Source: Metabacillus rhizolycopersici (GTDB lineage: Bacteria > Bacillota > Bacilli > Bacillales > Bacillaceae). Taken from it: 64,000 nucleotides of DNA. The stretch is taken from positions 1 through 64,000 of the forward strand of contig NZ_JAIQUM010000006.1 in the NCBI RefSeq assembly GCF_020075705.1, written 5' to 3'. Below are positions 46,161 to 55,575 of the stretch, piece by piece. A program made the translations under genes and the position numbers. Numbering within the stretch: position 1 is the stretch's first letter; each line of letters opens with the position of its first letter. The notes under the pieces were generated by a model. That model was not told where the DNA came from, did not search any database, and saw only the letters and a program-made list of their open reading frames with translations.

Positions 46161-47948
46161 ATGACAACATACAAGACGAGAGCCGAAGTACCATTACACG
46201 AAAAATGGGATTTGACTGATTTATATTCTGAACAAAGCAAATGGGATGAGGACTATCTGGAAATTGAAAAAATAGCGAATGACCTAAAGGGATTTGATGG
46301 GGAAATTCATGATGGCCAATCCTTGTATCACTATTTGAAACAAAGAGAAGAGTTATCCTTTTTATTCAACAAATTGTATGCCTATGCGATGTTATATGTT
46401 GATGAGGATACACGAGAAACGACCGCGCAGTCATTATTAGATCGTGCAAAACAGCTTAGTGTAAAGGTTAGTTCTGCTACCTCCTTCTTCATGCCATATT
46501 TACTGAGCTTGGATGAGGATACGTTAAAAGGGTACATATCAACAGAAGAACGATTAGCTTATTTTGAGGAGGATTTATTCGACTCTTTTCGATACAAGCA
46601 ACATGTGTTAAGTAAGGAGCAAGAGGGGGTTCTCTCTCAATTAGGTGAGGCGCTCTCGGTACCAAGTCAAACTTTCGGTATGTTGAATAATGCTGATATT
46701 AAGTTTGGGGAAGTTACTGGTAAAAATGGTGAAGCTGTTGAGCTTACAAGAGGAATGTATGCAAAATTGATTGAGGACGAGGATCGTGAAAAGCGAAAGG
46801 AAGCGTATAAAGCCTATTATCAGCCATACGTCCAATTAAAAAATTCGATTGCTTCGACACTTTCAGCAGCCATTAAAAATAATGTGACACTAGCTAGAAT
46901 TCGTCAATATCCCTCAAGCCTAGAAAAAGCGTTATTTGGTGATCAGGTTCCAAAAGAGGTTTATGAAAATCTGATCCTCACAACGAAAAAAAATATTGCT
47001 CCACTCCATCTATACACTCAGATTCGTAAGGAAAAGCTGAAGCTGGATGAACTTCATCAATATGACTTGAGTGTTCCGCTCGTAGGTGGTGTAAAACAAG
47101 TCATTTCTTATGATGAGGCTTTTGATATTATGTGTAAGGCTCTTGCACCACTTGGGAAAGAGTATATTGAGATTTTACATGAATTTAAAAATGGTCGTTA
47201 CATTGATGTGAGAGAAACACCTGGTAAACGATCAGGCGCATACAATCTCGGAGTGTACGGCGTTCATCCATTTATCCTCTTAAACCATCAGGATGATTTG
47301 GATAGCTTATTCACACTTGTTCATGAATGTGGCCATGGAGTTCACAGTAAGCTAAGCTCGCAGCATCAACCACAAATTACAGCGCGATATAGTATTTTTG
47401 TTGCAGAAGTCGCTTCGACAGTCAATGAGGTCCTATTAATTAATTATTTATTAAACAATGAGCAAGACTCACAAGTCCGGAAGCATCTTCTTAACCATTT
47501 CATCGATCAATTTAAGGGGACATTTTTTACACAGGTGATGTTTGCTGAATTTGAACAGAAAATCCATGAAATGGCTGAAAATGGCCAGCCTTTAAATGTT
47601 GATGTGTTTAATCAAACATATGAGACGCTCTTTAGAGAGTATAATGGGGATGAAATTGTCTTCGATGACGAGGTGAAATATGGATGGTCAAGAATTCCTC
47701 ATTTTTATCGACCATTTTATGTTTACAAATATGCAACTGGCTTTGCCTCAGCAATCCATCTAGCAACTAAGATTTTGGAAGGCGACCAAAAGACATTAGA
47801 TGCATATCTAAAATTTTTAAAGAGTGGTAGTTCGGATTATCCACTAGAATTGTTAAAAAAGACAGGAGTAAATTTGACAACACCAACTCCAATTGAAAAT
47901 GCTCTAAGCCGGTTTAGCGAGCTTGTTGAAGAGTTTTCTAAGCTTTAA
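46161..47948 (+). CDS. pepF: Oligoendopeptidase F
   Basis: 595 residues. The zinc motif HECGHGVHS (HExxH type) with a downstream Glu in FVAEVASTVNEVLL defines the M3 metallopeptidases; overall length and the opening EVPLHEKWDLTDLYSEQSKWDEDY are typical of PepF. It cuts peptides of about 7-17 residues in the cytoplasm. AAAAGGAG precedes the ATG. Single-gene unit with its own terminator. Confidence 0.93.
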   Translation: MTTYKTRAEVPLHEKWDLTDLYSEQSKWDEDYLEIEKIANDLKGFDGEIHDGQSLYHYLKQREELSFLFNKLYAYAMLYVDEDTRETTAQSLLDRAKQLSVKVSSATSFFMPYLLSLDEDTLKGYISTEERLAYFEEDLFDSFRYKQHVLSKEQEGVLSQLGEALSVPSQTFGMLNNADIKFGEVTGKNGEAVELTRGMYAKLIEDEDREKRKEAYKAYYQPYVQLKNSIASTLSAAIKNNVTLARIRQYPSSLEKALFGDQVPKEVYENLILTTKKNIAPLHLYTQIRKEKLKLDELHQYDLSVPLVGGVKQVISYDEAFDIMCKALAPLGKEYIEILHEFKNGRYIDVRETPGKRSGAYNLGVYGVHPFILLNHQDDLDSLFTLVHECGHGVHSKLSSQHQPQITARYSIFVAEVASTVNEVLLINYLLNNEQDSQVRKHLLNHFIDQFKGTFFTQVMFAEFEQKIHEMAENGQPLNVDVFNQTYETLFREYNGDEIVFDDEVKYGWSRIPHFYRPFYVYKYATGFASAIHLATKILEGDQKTLDAYLKFLKSGSSDYPLELLKKTGVNLTTPTPIENALSRFSELVEEFSKL

Positions 47949-47951
47949 AGG

Positions 47952-48002
47952 AAAAACAGAAGTTGATGACAGCTTATCAACTTCTGTTTTTTTTTTTTTT
48001 TT
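47952..48002 (+). terminator. Strong terminator after pepF
   Basis: AAACAGAAGTTGAT pairs with ATCAACTTCTGTTT and is followed by an unusually long T-run of about 18. Confidence 0.9.
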
Positions 48003-48106
48003 GTTAAGTGATAAAAAACTTGTTATTTTTCTTTGATTTCATCTTTGTAAATGGCTTTTAACTGTTTGAATATTTAAAATATTTTGTTTTATTCCCCAAA
48101 ATCGCA

Positions 48107-48135
48107 TTGACACGTTTTTTTTACGGTGGTAATAT
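48107..48135 (+). promoter_or_regulatory. SigmaA promoter of the first glycine-riboswitch leader
   Basis: TTGACA (48107-48112), 17-base spacer, TAATAT (48130-48135). Transcription would begin about 415 bases before the riboswitch, giving an exceptionally long leader; a second promoter nearer the aptamer cannot be excluded. Confidence 0.6.
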
Positions 48136-48205
48136 ATGTGAAAGATAAGGAGGTGATGTCGTTATTCTAGAATAGTGAATATAAGTTATTTTTTATGAAC
48201 AAATA

Positions 48206-48219
48206 TGAAATCGCTTACA
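48206..48219 (+). promoter_or_regulatory. CcpA cre site
   Basis: TGAAATCGCTTACA matches the cre consensus TGWAANCGNTTWCA fully. It lies about 65 bases downstream of the predicted transcription start, a position where CcpA acts as a roadblock. Confidence 0.6.
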
Positions 48220-48555
48220 ATTATGCGTTTTACCTCAGTGGATTGACAACGAATTTTGGATGAAATTAGAAGATTTTGTGTGCATGGTTCAAAAAAATTT
48301 TCATCTATGACTAACTGAAGCTCGTCATTCGTTAAATAAGTGGAGGTAGAAGGCAAATGGTAACTAGTACATAGATTAAGAAGGTAGTGCAGCTACATAA
48401 GATGTTGTCTCTTCTTCTAAGTGAAGCAGAGATCGCATACATGTTGAATTTTAAAAAATATGTAAGAGAATCTAACAAGTAAATTGAACAACCGAAATTA
48501 TCGGGTTAATATTCAGAATATACTTACAATTCTATATAGTTAACGGTTGATTGTT

Positions 48556-48736
48556 ATGGGAGAGAGCGGTAAATCCGTCACCGAAGGAGAAAGTTTATAA
48601 AAATACCTTATAAACAAAACTCTCAGGTAAAAGGACTATAACAGGACGTAGCTCTGGAGAGTGCATGTTGTTATATATGCCACCAAAGGGGACACGCTGT
48701 TTTAAAGCGTGACAAACTCTCAGGTAAAAAGGACAG
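48556..48736 (+). ncRNA. Tandem glycine riboswitch 1
   Basis: Two aptamers in tandem: GGGAGAGAGCGG..CACCGAAGGAG..AACTCTCAGGTAAAAGGAC, then CTGGAGAGTGC..GCCACCAAAGGGGA..AACTCTCAGGTAAAAAGGAC. The repeated CTCAGGTAAAA-GGAC and the CACC(G/A)AAGG words are diagnostic. A terminator follows, so glycine binding should allow readthrough. Confidence 0.95.
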
Positions 48737-48774
48737 GGAAGGTAGAAAGCTCTACCTTACTCTGTCCTTTTTTG
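48726..48774 (+). terminator. Expression-platform terminator of glycine riboswitch 1
   Basis: AAAAAGGACAG..AGGTAGA pairs with TCTACCT..CTGTCCTTTTTT; the left arm uses the end of the second aptamer, giving the expected switch between the two folds. Confidence 0.9.
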
Positions 48775-48848
48775 TCTTTATCAAATTGAATGATGTGGTG
48801 AAAATTTCAACCGTTCAACAATATTGAAGAGAAAAGAGGAGGAAGTGT

Positions 48849-49565
48849 ATGGAGAGTGCAATGAGGTTAGCGACGAGTTTTCCTATGTGGATTATAGCCC
48901 TGATTATTTTAGGTGTTGTTATTTTTCAAGCGATTGTCTTTATGAGACTTGCAACGAAAACAAGTCAGAGTGTAGGGCTGACGAATAGCGAAGTGAAAAG
49001 TGCGATCAAAGTTGGAGGGATTTCGGCCATTGGTCCTGCGATGGGCAGTATGATTATCGCGGTATCATTAATTACATTCCTCGGAGAGCCGCTCACATTA
49101 ATGCGGTCTGCAGTTATTGGTTCCTCTGCGATCGAGTCTGTCGGTGCAAGTCTTGCAGCACAGGCTTATGGGACGGAATTAGGCTCTGTAGGCTTTAATG
49201 AACAAGCATTTACAACAGTCGTTTGGACCTTATGCTTAGGAGGATTAGGTTGGTTATTCTTTGTTGTCTTATTTATTAAATCACTAAGTAAAGTGGAACA
49301 AAAAGTAGTAAATAACAACAATGCTAAAAAGGGAAATCTTATGGCGATCATCTCAAGTGCAGCAATGTTGGGGGTATTTGGGAACTTCACAACTGGTGAG
49401 GTGTTAAAGGGGATTACGCATACAGGAGTTATTTTAACCGCTGCAATCACAATGTTTGTTTTGTTTTCTCTCTCAAATAAGTTAAAAATGAATTGGATTA
49501 AGGAATGGTCACTAGGACTATCGATTTTAGTATCGTTAACAGTCAGTTACTTTATCACTCTTTAA
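48849..49565 (+). CDS. DUF5058-like membrane protein, component 1 of a glycine-controlled permease
   Basis: 238 residues with about six membrane segments: MWIIALIILGVVIFQAIVFM, GGISAIGPAMGSMIIAVSLITF, and others. It resembles DUF5058-type membrane proteins, whose function is unknown. The motif IKVGGISAIGPAMGSM and an internal pattern GEPLTLMRSAVIGSSAIES suggest a transport role. It is the first gene after glycine riboswitch 1 and is 25 bases from the second membrane protein, with which it probably forms one transporter. GAGGAGG precedes the start. Confidence 0.65.
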   Translation: MESAMRLATSFPMWIIALIILGVVIFQAIVFMRLATKTSQSVGLTNSEVKSAIKVGGISAIGPAMGSMIIAVSLITFLGEPLTLMRSAVIGSSAIESVGASLAAQAYGTELGSVGFNEQAFTTVVWTLCLGGLGWLFFVVLFIKSLSKVEQKVVNNNNAKKGNLMAIISSAAMLGVFGNFTTGEVLKGITHTGVILTAAITMFVLFSLSNKLKMNWIKEWSLGLSILVSLTVSYFITL

Positions 49566-49590
49566 ACAATCATAATCGGGAGGTTTTAAA

Positions 49591-50319
49591 ATGAATGTGA
49601 ATAAAAATACGGCGGTTGCTCCGTTAGAAGTGACAGAAGTTCTAGTTGAAAATTCTAGTCTAGGAATGGAAGAATTTCATCGGAAATCTCACTTTTGGGG
49701 CCGTTTGACGATGTGGATGGTCATCATTTTAACCTTAGCATTGCCTTTGTATCTTTCATTTGTGCTTGGCTACCATCCAGGCTGGACACCAATAATCGCG
49801 GGGTTCTTAGCATTTGCCACTCTAGTAGGATATGCATGGGTAATTGAGCCAATTTCATATTATCCAACTCTTGGAGTTTCCGGAACATATCTTGCATTTT
49901 TAACAGGGAATATATCTAGTATGTGTCTTCCATCTGCTGCCTCTGCACAAAATGCATTAGGGGTGGAACCAGGAACAAAAAAAGGAGAAATTGTTGCTGC
50001 TTTAGCCATTTCAGCCGCCTCTTTAGTCAATATTGCAATACTTGCTGTCATTATTGCAGGAGGATCATATATTATTTCGATCATACCTCCGCAGATTCAA
50101 AATACATTTCAATATATCATTCCAGCTATTTTTGGCGGAATAATGGCGCAATTTGCAATGAAGAAACCGTTATATGGCATCATTGCGATGATAATTGGAC
50201 TAGCTGTCAACCTGTTACCAATCATGATGTTTTTTAAAGGTGTTATTTGTATCACCCTGACAATCGTAATTTGTATCTATTTGGAAAAAGTGAAAACGAA
50301 AAAAGTACACGCTGAATAA
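49591..50319 (+). CDS. Membrane protein, component 2 of the glycine-controlled permease
   Basis: 242 residues; a 45-residue cytoplasmic head is followed by about six to seven membrane segments. GVSGTYLAFLTGNISSMCLPSAASAQNALGVEPGTKKGEIVAALAI in the middle looks like a conserved transport loop. GGGAGG before the ATG. Family not recognised with confidence; it always being paired with the preceding protein would need a database check. Probably joins it in a permease for a glycine-releasing compound. Confidence 0.6.
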   Translation: MNVNKNTAVAPLEVTEVLVENSSLGMEEFHRKSHFWGRLTMWMVIILTLALPLYLSFVLGYHPGWTPIIAGFLAFATLVGYAWVIEPISYYPTLGVSGTYLAFLTGNISSMCLPSAASAQNALGVEPGTKKGEIVAALAISAASLVNIAILAVIIAGGSYIISIIPPQIQNTFQYIIPAIFGGIMAQFAMKKPLYGIIAMIIGLAVNLLPIMMFFKGVICITLTIVICIYLEKVKTKKVHAE

Positions 50320-50389
50320 ACAAGTGAAAAAGGGCGGAATCACTGTAATCTTTCCCTCGAACAAAAAATCATAGAGGAGTTGTTTTGAA

Positions 50390-51796
50390 TTGAGTAAAGA
50401 AACGATTTTAGATTGGGTGAACGGTAATCAAGATTTATTTACAGAAATGGCTCGAAAAATTTGGGAAAACCCTCAGGTAGCTTATGAGGAGACGTATGCA
50501 TCCAATTTACAGATTAAGATGTTAGAAGAAGCTGGCTTTACGATTCAAACAAATATCGGCGGAGTACAGACAGCCTTTATCGCTGAATATGGTTCTGGTC
50601 ATCCAACCATTGGAATTTTAGGAGAATATGATGCCTTACCAGGATTGTCACAAACTGTGAGCTCTATTCAAAATGAAGTGGTTCCAAACGGACCAGGACA
50701 CGGCTGTGGGCATAATTTGCTAGGGACTGCGGGAGTGGAGGCGGTCATTGCAGTTAAAGAGGCGATGGATACTCATGGATTAGGTGGTACGATTCGTTAT
50801 TATGGTTGTCCTGCAGAGGAAGTTCTCTCAGGCAAAACATTTATGGCTAGAGCTGGTGTATTTGATGATCTTGATAGTGCGTTAACATGGCATCCTTGGA
50901 CAGCAAATTCGATCGCAACGACAAGTATGCAATCAATGGTTTCGATCAAGTTTCATTTTAAAGGGATTACAGCTCATGCAGCGGCGGCACCTCATGCAGG
51001 CAGAAGTGCACTTGATGCCGTTGAACTGATGAATACTGGGGCAAATTATTTGCGAGAGCACGTACTAGATGGCTCGCGAATCCATTATGTGATTACAAAT
51101 GGTGGAATGGCTCCGAATATAGTCCCAGAACACGCATCAGTCTGGTATTACTTAAGAGCTGCAACAAAAGAGCAAGTTGAAGATATACTAACGAGAGTAC
51201 AGAAAATTGCAAAAGGGGCGGCGATGATGACTGAGACTGAAGTAGACTCTGAAATATTAGCATATCCCTTTGAAACACTGACAAATGATGTTTTAAATGA
51301 AATCTTATATGAAAATATGAAACTTACAGATTCGCAGATCTTTACAGAAGAAGAAGTTACTTTTGCAAAAGGGTTAATAGAATCAATTAATCCAGCAATC
51401 GCAAAGAATAATAGTGAAGACATCCTACCTACAAATATACAGTTTCATCGGCACTTAAAGGGGACAACTATGGGAGGCTCTACTGATGTAGGTGACGTAA
51501 GCTGGATTACATCAGTGGGGCAAGTCATGACAACGTGCGCACCAATAGGTGTACAATTACACTCTTGGCAAGCGACTGCTTCATTCGGTTCGACGATTGG
51601 TTTTAAAGGCATGCATTTAGCAGCTAAAACAATGGCACTATCTGTTTATGATCTGTTGACTACTCCTAATCTTATTGAAAAAGCACAGGCAGAATTTAAG
51701 CAAAGCACACTAACAAAACAATATAAGCCTGGAATTCCAGAAGATGTTATGCCTCCTAGAGGGAAAGATAGCGAGCGATTAGAAACCGTCAAATGA
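50390..51796 (+). CDS. M20 amidohydrolase, AbgB-like
   Basis: 468 residues, TTG start behind GAGGAG. Zinc-peptidase features: ILGEYDALPGLSQ, GHGCGHNLLGTAGVEA, GCPAEEVLSGKTFMARAG, and HPWTANSIAT, with the dimerisation domain around FKGITAHAAAAPHAGRSALDAVELM. Closest to the p-aminobenzoyl-glutamate hydrolase (AbgB) branch, which cleaves amides of amino acids. It is the last gene of the glycine-riboswitch operon, so an N-acyl-glycine such as hippurate is a plausible substrate; this is inference. Confidence 0.85.
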   Translation: MSKETILDWVNGNQDLFTEMARKIWENPQVAYEETYASNLQIKMLEEAGFTIQTNIGGVQTAFIAEYGSGHPTIGILGEYDALPGLSQTVSSIQNEVVPNGPGHGCGHNLLGTAGVEAVIAVKEAMDTHGLGGTIRYYGCPAEEVLSGKTFMARAGVFDDLDSALTWHPWTANSIATTSMQSMVSIKFHFKGITAHAAAAPHAGRSALDAVELMNTGANYLREHVLDGSRIHYVITNGGMAPNIVPEHASVWYYLRAATKEQVEDILTRVQKIAKGAAMMTETEVDSEILAYPFETLTNDVLNEILYENMKLTDSQIFTEEEVTFAKGLIESINPAIAKNNSEDILPTNIQFHRHLKGTTMGGSTDVGDVSWITSVGQVMTTCAPIGVQLHSWQATASFGSTIGFKGMHLAAKTMALSVYDLLTTPNLIEKAQAEFKQSTLTKQYKPGIPEDVMPPRGKDSERLETVK

Positions 51797-51872
51797 AGAT
51801 GACATAGGTGAAGAGCTTTTTAAATTGTTACGATAAATTGGTTGCAAAATTGGATAGAAGCGGATGAAGATT

Positions 51873-52074
51873 GTAGGAGAGATCGATAAAATCAGATCGA
51901 CACCGAAGGAGCAAGACCCCAAAAAAGCCTTGGGATTAAAACTCTCAGGTAAAAGGACTTCAATCGGACGCACCTCTGGAGAGAGCTAATAAGCCACCAA
52001 AGGGGAACACTTCTGTCTGAGCGGTGATTCTTACTCGTTCAGACAGAAGGTAATCTCTCAGGTAAAAAGGACAG
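51873..52074 (+). ncRNA. Tandem glycine riboswitch 2
   Basis: Two aptamers again: GGAGAGATCGATAAAATCAG, then CACCGAAGGAGCAAG..AACTCTCAGGTAAAAGGAC, then CTGGAGAGAGC..GCCACCAAAGGGGAAC..AATCTCTCAGGTAAAAAGGAC. It differs from switch 1 mainly in the variable stems and precedes gcvT. Confidence 0.95.
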
Positions 52075-52118
52075 AGGAAAGGTAGAATAGCCAATTTGCC
52101 TTTCTTCTGTCCTTTTTT
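52064..52118 (+). terminator. Expression-platform terminator of glycine riboswitch 2
   Basis: AAAAAGGACAGAGGAAAGG pairs with CCTTTCTTCTGTCCTTTTTT, again reusing the end of the second aptamer. Confidence 0.9.
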
Positions 52119-52311
52119 GCGGGTGAAAATTAAAGGAGGAAATGTCTATAAAAATATAGTTCAGAGCTTTTTAATTGTGATGCAATGACTTATTCGCTAG
52201 CAGGAATGCACAAATGGGAGACCCCAATTGCTTGGGTAGCAGTGACGAATACAGGCATAAAGGTGAAGGAACGCTTATTTTGTAAAAAATCTTAGGGCTG
52301 AGGTGGAGAAA

Positions 52312-53424
52312 ATGAGTAAAACAATCGACTTAAAACGAACACCACTTTTTGAAATCTATGAAAAATACGGGGCAAAAGTCATTGATTTTGGTGGCTGGGA
52401 AATGGCAGTGCAATTTTCTAGTATTTTAGAAGAGCATGAGGCTGTTAGAAAAGAAGCAGGACTTTTTGATGTTTCACATATGGGAGAAGTGCTTATTGAA
52501 GGGGAAGATGCAGAAAGCTATCTTAATTATCTTTTAACAAACGATGTGACGAAATTGAAAATCAATCAAGCGCAATATACGGCGATGTGTTATCCAAATG
52601 GAGGCATAGTGGATGACTTATTAGTTTACAAGTTGGAAAATGAAAAATACTTACTCGTCATTAACGCATCTAACATCGACAAAGATTACGAGTGGATGAT
52701 GCAGAATGAAAGAGGTAGTGTCTCAATTAAAAATATTTCAAGTAACGTTGCTCAGCTTGCCATTCAAGGTCTAAAAGCAGAAGCAATTTTACAAAAGTTA
52801 ACCGAAACACCATTGTCAGAAATAAAATCTTTCAACTTTGCTCCAAATGTTAACCTCGCTGGCATCAATAATGTCCTCGTATCTCGAACAGGTTATACAG
52901 GGGAAGACGGATTCGAACTCTATTTAGAAGCAGAACAAGTCGTCTTGTTATGTGAGAAGCTTCTAGAAGCAGGTAAGGATGATGGCTTAAAGCTATGTGG
53001 ACTTGGTGCCCGTGATACCCTACGTTTTGAAGCACGTCTAGTGCTCTATGGACAAGAACTTACTAGAGAAATCAGTCCGCTCGAAGCAGGAATAGGTTTT
53101 GCTGTCAAAACAAACAAAGAAAATGAGTTTATCGGTAAATCAGTATTGAAAAAACAAAAGGAAAATGGAATCCAGCGAAAAATAGTTGGAATCGAAGTAA
53201 CTGGGAGAGGCATTCCACGTCATGGGTATAACGTGTTTTCAGAAGATGGCAAGGAGATTGGATATATTACATCAGGAACACATTCACCAACGTTAAAGAA
53301 AAGTTTAGGTCTTGCATTGCTGTCAGCACAGCATTCTGAAGTTGGAACGAAGCTTAAAGTAGAAATCCGTAATAAAAAAGTCGATGCAGTTGTTGTCAAA
53401 ACACCGTTCTATAAAAAGGGCTAA
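52312..53424 (+). CDS. gcvT: Glycine cleavage system T protein (aminomethyltransferase)
   Basis: 370 residues from the ATG at 52312, behind [75 protein letters not shown], and [12 protein letters not shown] are the conserved folate and lipoyl-arm contacts. It releases ammonia and makes methylene-tetrahydrofolate from the aminomethyl-lipoyl H protein. Usual neighbours gcvPA and gcvPB are not here; the next gene is a DoxX pseudogene on the other strand. Expression is tied to glycine by the riboswitch. Confidence 0.93.
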   Translation: MSKTIDLKRTPLFEIYEKYGAKVIDFGGWEMAVQFSSILEEHEAVRKEAGLFDVSHMGEVLIEGEDAESYLNYLLTNDVTKLKINQAQYTAMCYPNGGIVDDLLVYKLENEKYLLVINASNIDKDYEWMMQNERGSVSIKNISSNVAQLAIQGLKAEAILQKLTETPLSEIKSFNFAPNVNLAGINNVLVSRTGYTGEDGFELYLEAEQVVLLCEKLLEAGKDDGLKLCGLGARDTLRFEARLVLYGQELTREISPLEAGIGFAVKTNKENEFIGKSVLKKQKENGIQRKIVGIEVTGRGIPRHGYNVFSEDGKEIGYITSGTHSPTLKKSLGLALLSAQHSEVGTKLKVEIRNKKVDAVVVKTPFYKKG

Positions 53425-53633
53425 GAAAATGAAATGCTCAAAGTGAAAATTCCCGTTTGTTCACGATTAATCAATTGTCATCACCAATACTAGTCAATAC
53501 CTTACTATTGAGTTAACAAATAAAACGAATGTAATAGCAAAAGATAGATTACTAACTGTCGTTGTATGAAAAAAGAAACTCGTCGAGAGAACTGGTTCAG
53601 TTTAGCTACTAGATAGAAATATTTTTTATTTGT

Positions 53634-53667
53634 CTAAAAAATAAACCCCTTCAGAATTCTGAAGGGG
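53634..53667 (-). terminator. Terminator of the DoxX pseudogene
   Basis: CCCCTTCAGAATTCTGAAGG plus GG forms a fully palindromic hairpin (53646-53667), followed on the minus strand by TTTATTTTTT. Confidence 0.8.
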
Positions 53668-53699
53668 ATAACGGCCGTAAAAGTCCGATAAGTCTTGCC

Positions 53700-54201
53700 T
53701 TAACGCTCAGCTAATTTCTTTTTATCGAAAGCAGCCTTTTGAATAAATGGGATAACCCATCTGTCTAAACCGTATTTACCTGCATTAAAGCCTGCGAACA
53801 AACCGATTGCTCCAAAAAAAGATCTGTTGGGATATGAGAAACAGTTCCAGCCATAAAGAATGAGAAGTTCATGACAAGACCAAAGAAAATAGCAGCTGCT
53901 GTAAAGCATCCTAAAATAAGTCCTAAACCTACTAAAAATTCACCAAGAGGTACGAGTGTATTGAATAGAGTAACGTTTGGTAGGGCAAAGCCTTCTAAAA
54001 ATGACACATACCAGCTATAAACAGCGTTGCCATAGGGCCCATAACCGGGTTATCGATCGCATTTTGTAAATAACCAGAAGCATCAAATTCACCAGTTAAT
54101 TTTCCCCAGCCTGCTGTAAGCCAAGAATATCCCATAAATAAGCGAATAGCAGTTAAAATCCCCGCAGCAACTGAACTTTCTCTTAACTATTTTACGACCA
54201 T
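53700..54201 (-). pseudogene. DoxX family membrane protein, broken by one stop and two frameshifts
   Basis: Read from the ATG at 54201 (AAGGAGT upstream) the frame starts MVVK and meets TAG at codon 5, where a Trp codon would be expected. It continues VAAGILTAIRLFMGYSWLTAGWGKL and NAIDNPVMGP; a one-base loss near 54035 then shifts to the frame reading NAVYSWYVSFLEGFALPN..LGLILGCFTAAAIFFGLVMNFSFFMAGTVS, and a second shift in a run of seven A (near 53818) leads to LFAGFNAGKYGLDRWVIPF. The intact gene would encode a DoxX/SURF4-type quinone-linked membrane protein of about 165 residues. One or both shifts could be assembly errors, but the nonsense codon argues for real decay. Confidence 0.8.
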
Positions 54202-54524
54202 TTGAAACACTCCTTAATGATTTACATTTATTTTTATTAGTACAACGAAAATATACCAAATTCCATCACTTAAAATGAAAGTTTGCTCACAATTTAACAA
54301 ATATACAATAAAAAATTGAACATATCATTTCATTCTTGAATTTTTATCCTTTTTTTTGCATTTATGTAAAATAAGTTAACATCGAATGCTTTTATTTTTG
54401 TCTATTTTCAAATATAATAAGATTAATAGAGGAGTTCACAAAATTGTCAAAATTAAAGTGTGAAACTGCTAGAGATTGGTGTGGGCTTTTGATCAAGAGA
54501 GACTACTTATGGAGGGTGAGGAAT

Positions 54525-54752
54525 ATGATTAGAACCGTTTCGGCAGGTCTACTTGGTTTGCTTCTTCTTATTATTGAATCAATGATTGTTATGAAGATAA
54601 AAGGATATCATACGATTGAATATAGTGGAATAGCAGACTTTATTGCGATTTGGGCAATGAATTTCTTTCTAGTCTTTTCTATAATGACACAGCTATTAAA
54701 GTGGTATGAAACGAAGCTCGATTATAAAAAGAGGAGAGAAGGCAATATTTAA
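54525..54752 (+). CDS. Small two-helix membrane protein
   Basis: 75 residues from the ATG at 54525, which follows GGAGGGTGAGG; a longer version from a TTG at 54444 (GAGGAG upstream) would add 27 residues. Two hydrophobic segments (TVSAGLLGLLLLIIESMIVM and FIAIWAMNFFLVFSIMTQLL) and a basic C-terminus (KLDYKKRREGN). Family not recognised. It ends about 120 bases before the DUF3189 gene. Confidence 0.5.
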   Translation: MIRTVSAGLLGLLLLIIESMIVMKIKGYHTIEYSGIADFIAIWAMNFFLVFSIMTQLLKWYETKLDYKKRREGNI

Positions 54753-54871
54753 AACATTAGTCAAGATAGCCCTTAATGTAACCATCCTCTTTAAATTCCA
54801 TCTGTCTATACATAATATCTTGCTGGATAGGGAAATGTTAACACTAACATGTCATGCAGATGGAGGTACCG

Positions 54872-55387
54872 ATGATTTATATTTACAATGATTTTGGTGG
54901 TACACATACTACTTCACTGGCAGCTGCCTACCATTTAAAACTCCTAACACCATCTTCAAGAATACTAACAAAAGAAGAAATTTTAGCTGTTCCCTACTTT
55001 AATAAATTAAAAAAAGAGGATGCAGGAAGAATCATCTTTCATGGAATAGATGAAGAAGGTCATCCTGTCTATACAATTGGAAGGAGATCTTCTAAGCTTG
55101 TCGTCCCTGCTTTATCAGACCTGATCTTACTATTGGAAAATCGCTATCAATTTAATGAAAAAATTGTTTTTTCAAATACTTCACCAACGGTACCTTTTGC
55201 GATGACGATGGGTGGGTTTTTCTCCAGAGGGTTAGGGATTGATATGATCGGAGTGCCTTTACTTGTCAAGGGTGCCCAGCAATGTTGTCACCATATCGCT
55301 GAATTAGTTGAAAAGACAAAACAAATTGCAAACGAAGCAAAGGATCAAAAAATCATAAAGATTGAGAATAAGGAATTTCAAGCTTGA
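54872..55387 (+). CDS. DUF3189 family protein
   Basis: 171 residues from the ATG at 54872, with GGAGG at a good distance. MIYIYNDFGGTHTTSLAAAYHLKLL, then FHGIDEEGHPVYTIGRRSSKLVVPAL and GGFFSRGLGIDMIGVPLLVKGAQ, are typical of DUF3189. Function unknown; the GGTHTTSLAAA stretch looks like a phosphate-binding loop, suggesting nucleotide or phosphate handling. The C-terminus is a charged helix. Confidence 0.78.
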   Translation: MIYIYNDFGGTHTTSLAAAYHLKLLTPSSRILTKEEILAVPYFNKLKKEDAGRIIFHGIDEEGHPVYTIGRRSSKLVVPALSDLILLLENRYQFNEKIVFSNTSPTVPFAMTMGGFFSRGLGIDMIGVPLLVKGAQQCCHHIAELVEKTKQIANEAKDQKIIKIENKEFQA

Positions 55388-55395
55388 AACTTTTT

Positions 55396-55447
55396 GAAAT
55401 AAGGGTGTCCCAAAGGTGATTATTTACTTTTGGGACACCCTTATTTC
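55396..55447. terminator. 19-bp perfect hairpin after the DUF3189 gene
   Basis: GAAATAAGGGTGTCCCAAA (55396-55414) is fully complementary to 55429-55447. The T-run is weak (TTATTTC), but the stem is strong. Confidence 0.7.
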
Positions 55448-55490
55448 ATTGTAATATCAGAATTTATAAGTTTAGACTTCGAGAATTTTC

Positions 55491-55562
55491 CAGCGCAAGC
55501 GTCCTAGTCCCTCGAGGTCATACTATGCCTGAGGCTGATCAAGGCGCTTGCGCTTTTGTTCT
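55491..55562. repeat. Dispersed repeat, short copy C
   Basis: AGCGCAAGCG (55492-55501) and CGCTTGCGCT (55545-55554) form perfect inverted ends. The right end GAGGCTGATCAAGGCGCTTG, then CGCTTTTGTTCT, is almost identical to copy B (28525-28560). The interior is shorter than in copy B. Confidence 0.65.
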
Positions 55563-55575
55563 GCGATTGTGTTAT

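Noticed and set aside
48393..48482. Short frame ..HKMLSLLLSEAEIAYMLNFKKYVRESNK in the glycine riboswitch leader
   Set aside because: No well-placed ribosome binding site for its possible GTG or ATG starts, and no recognisable family; kept only as a possible gene scar.
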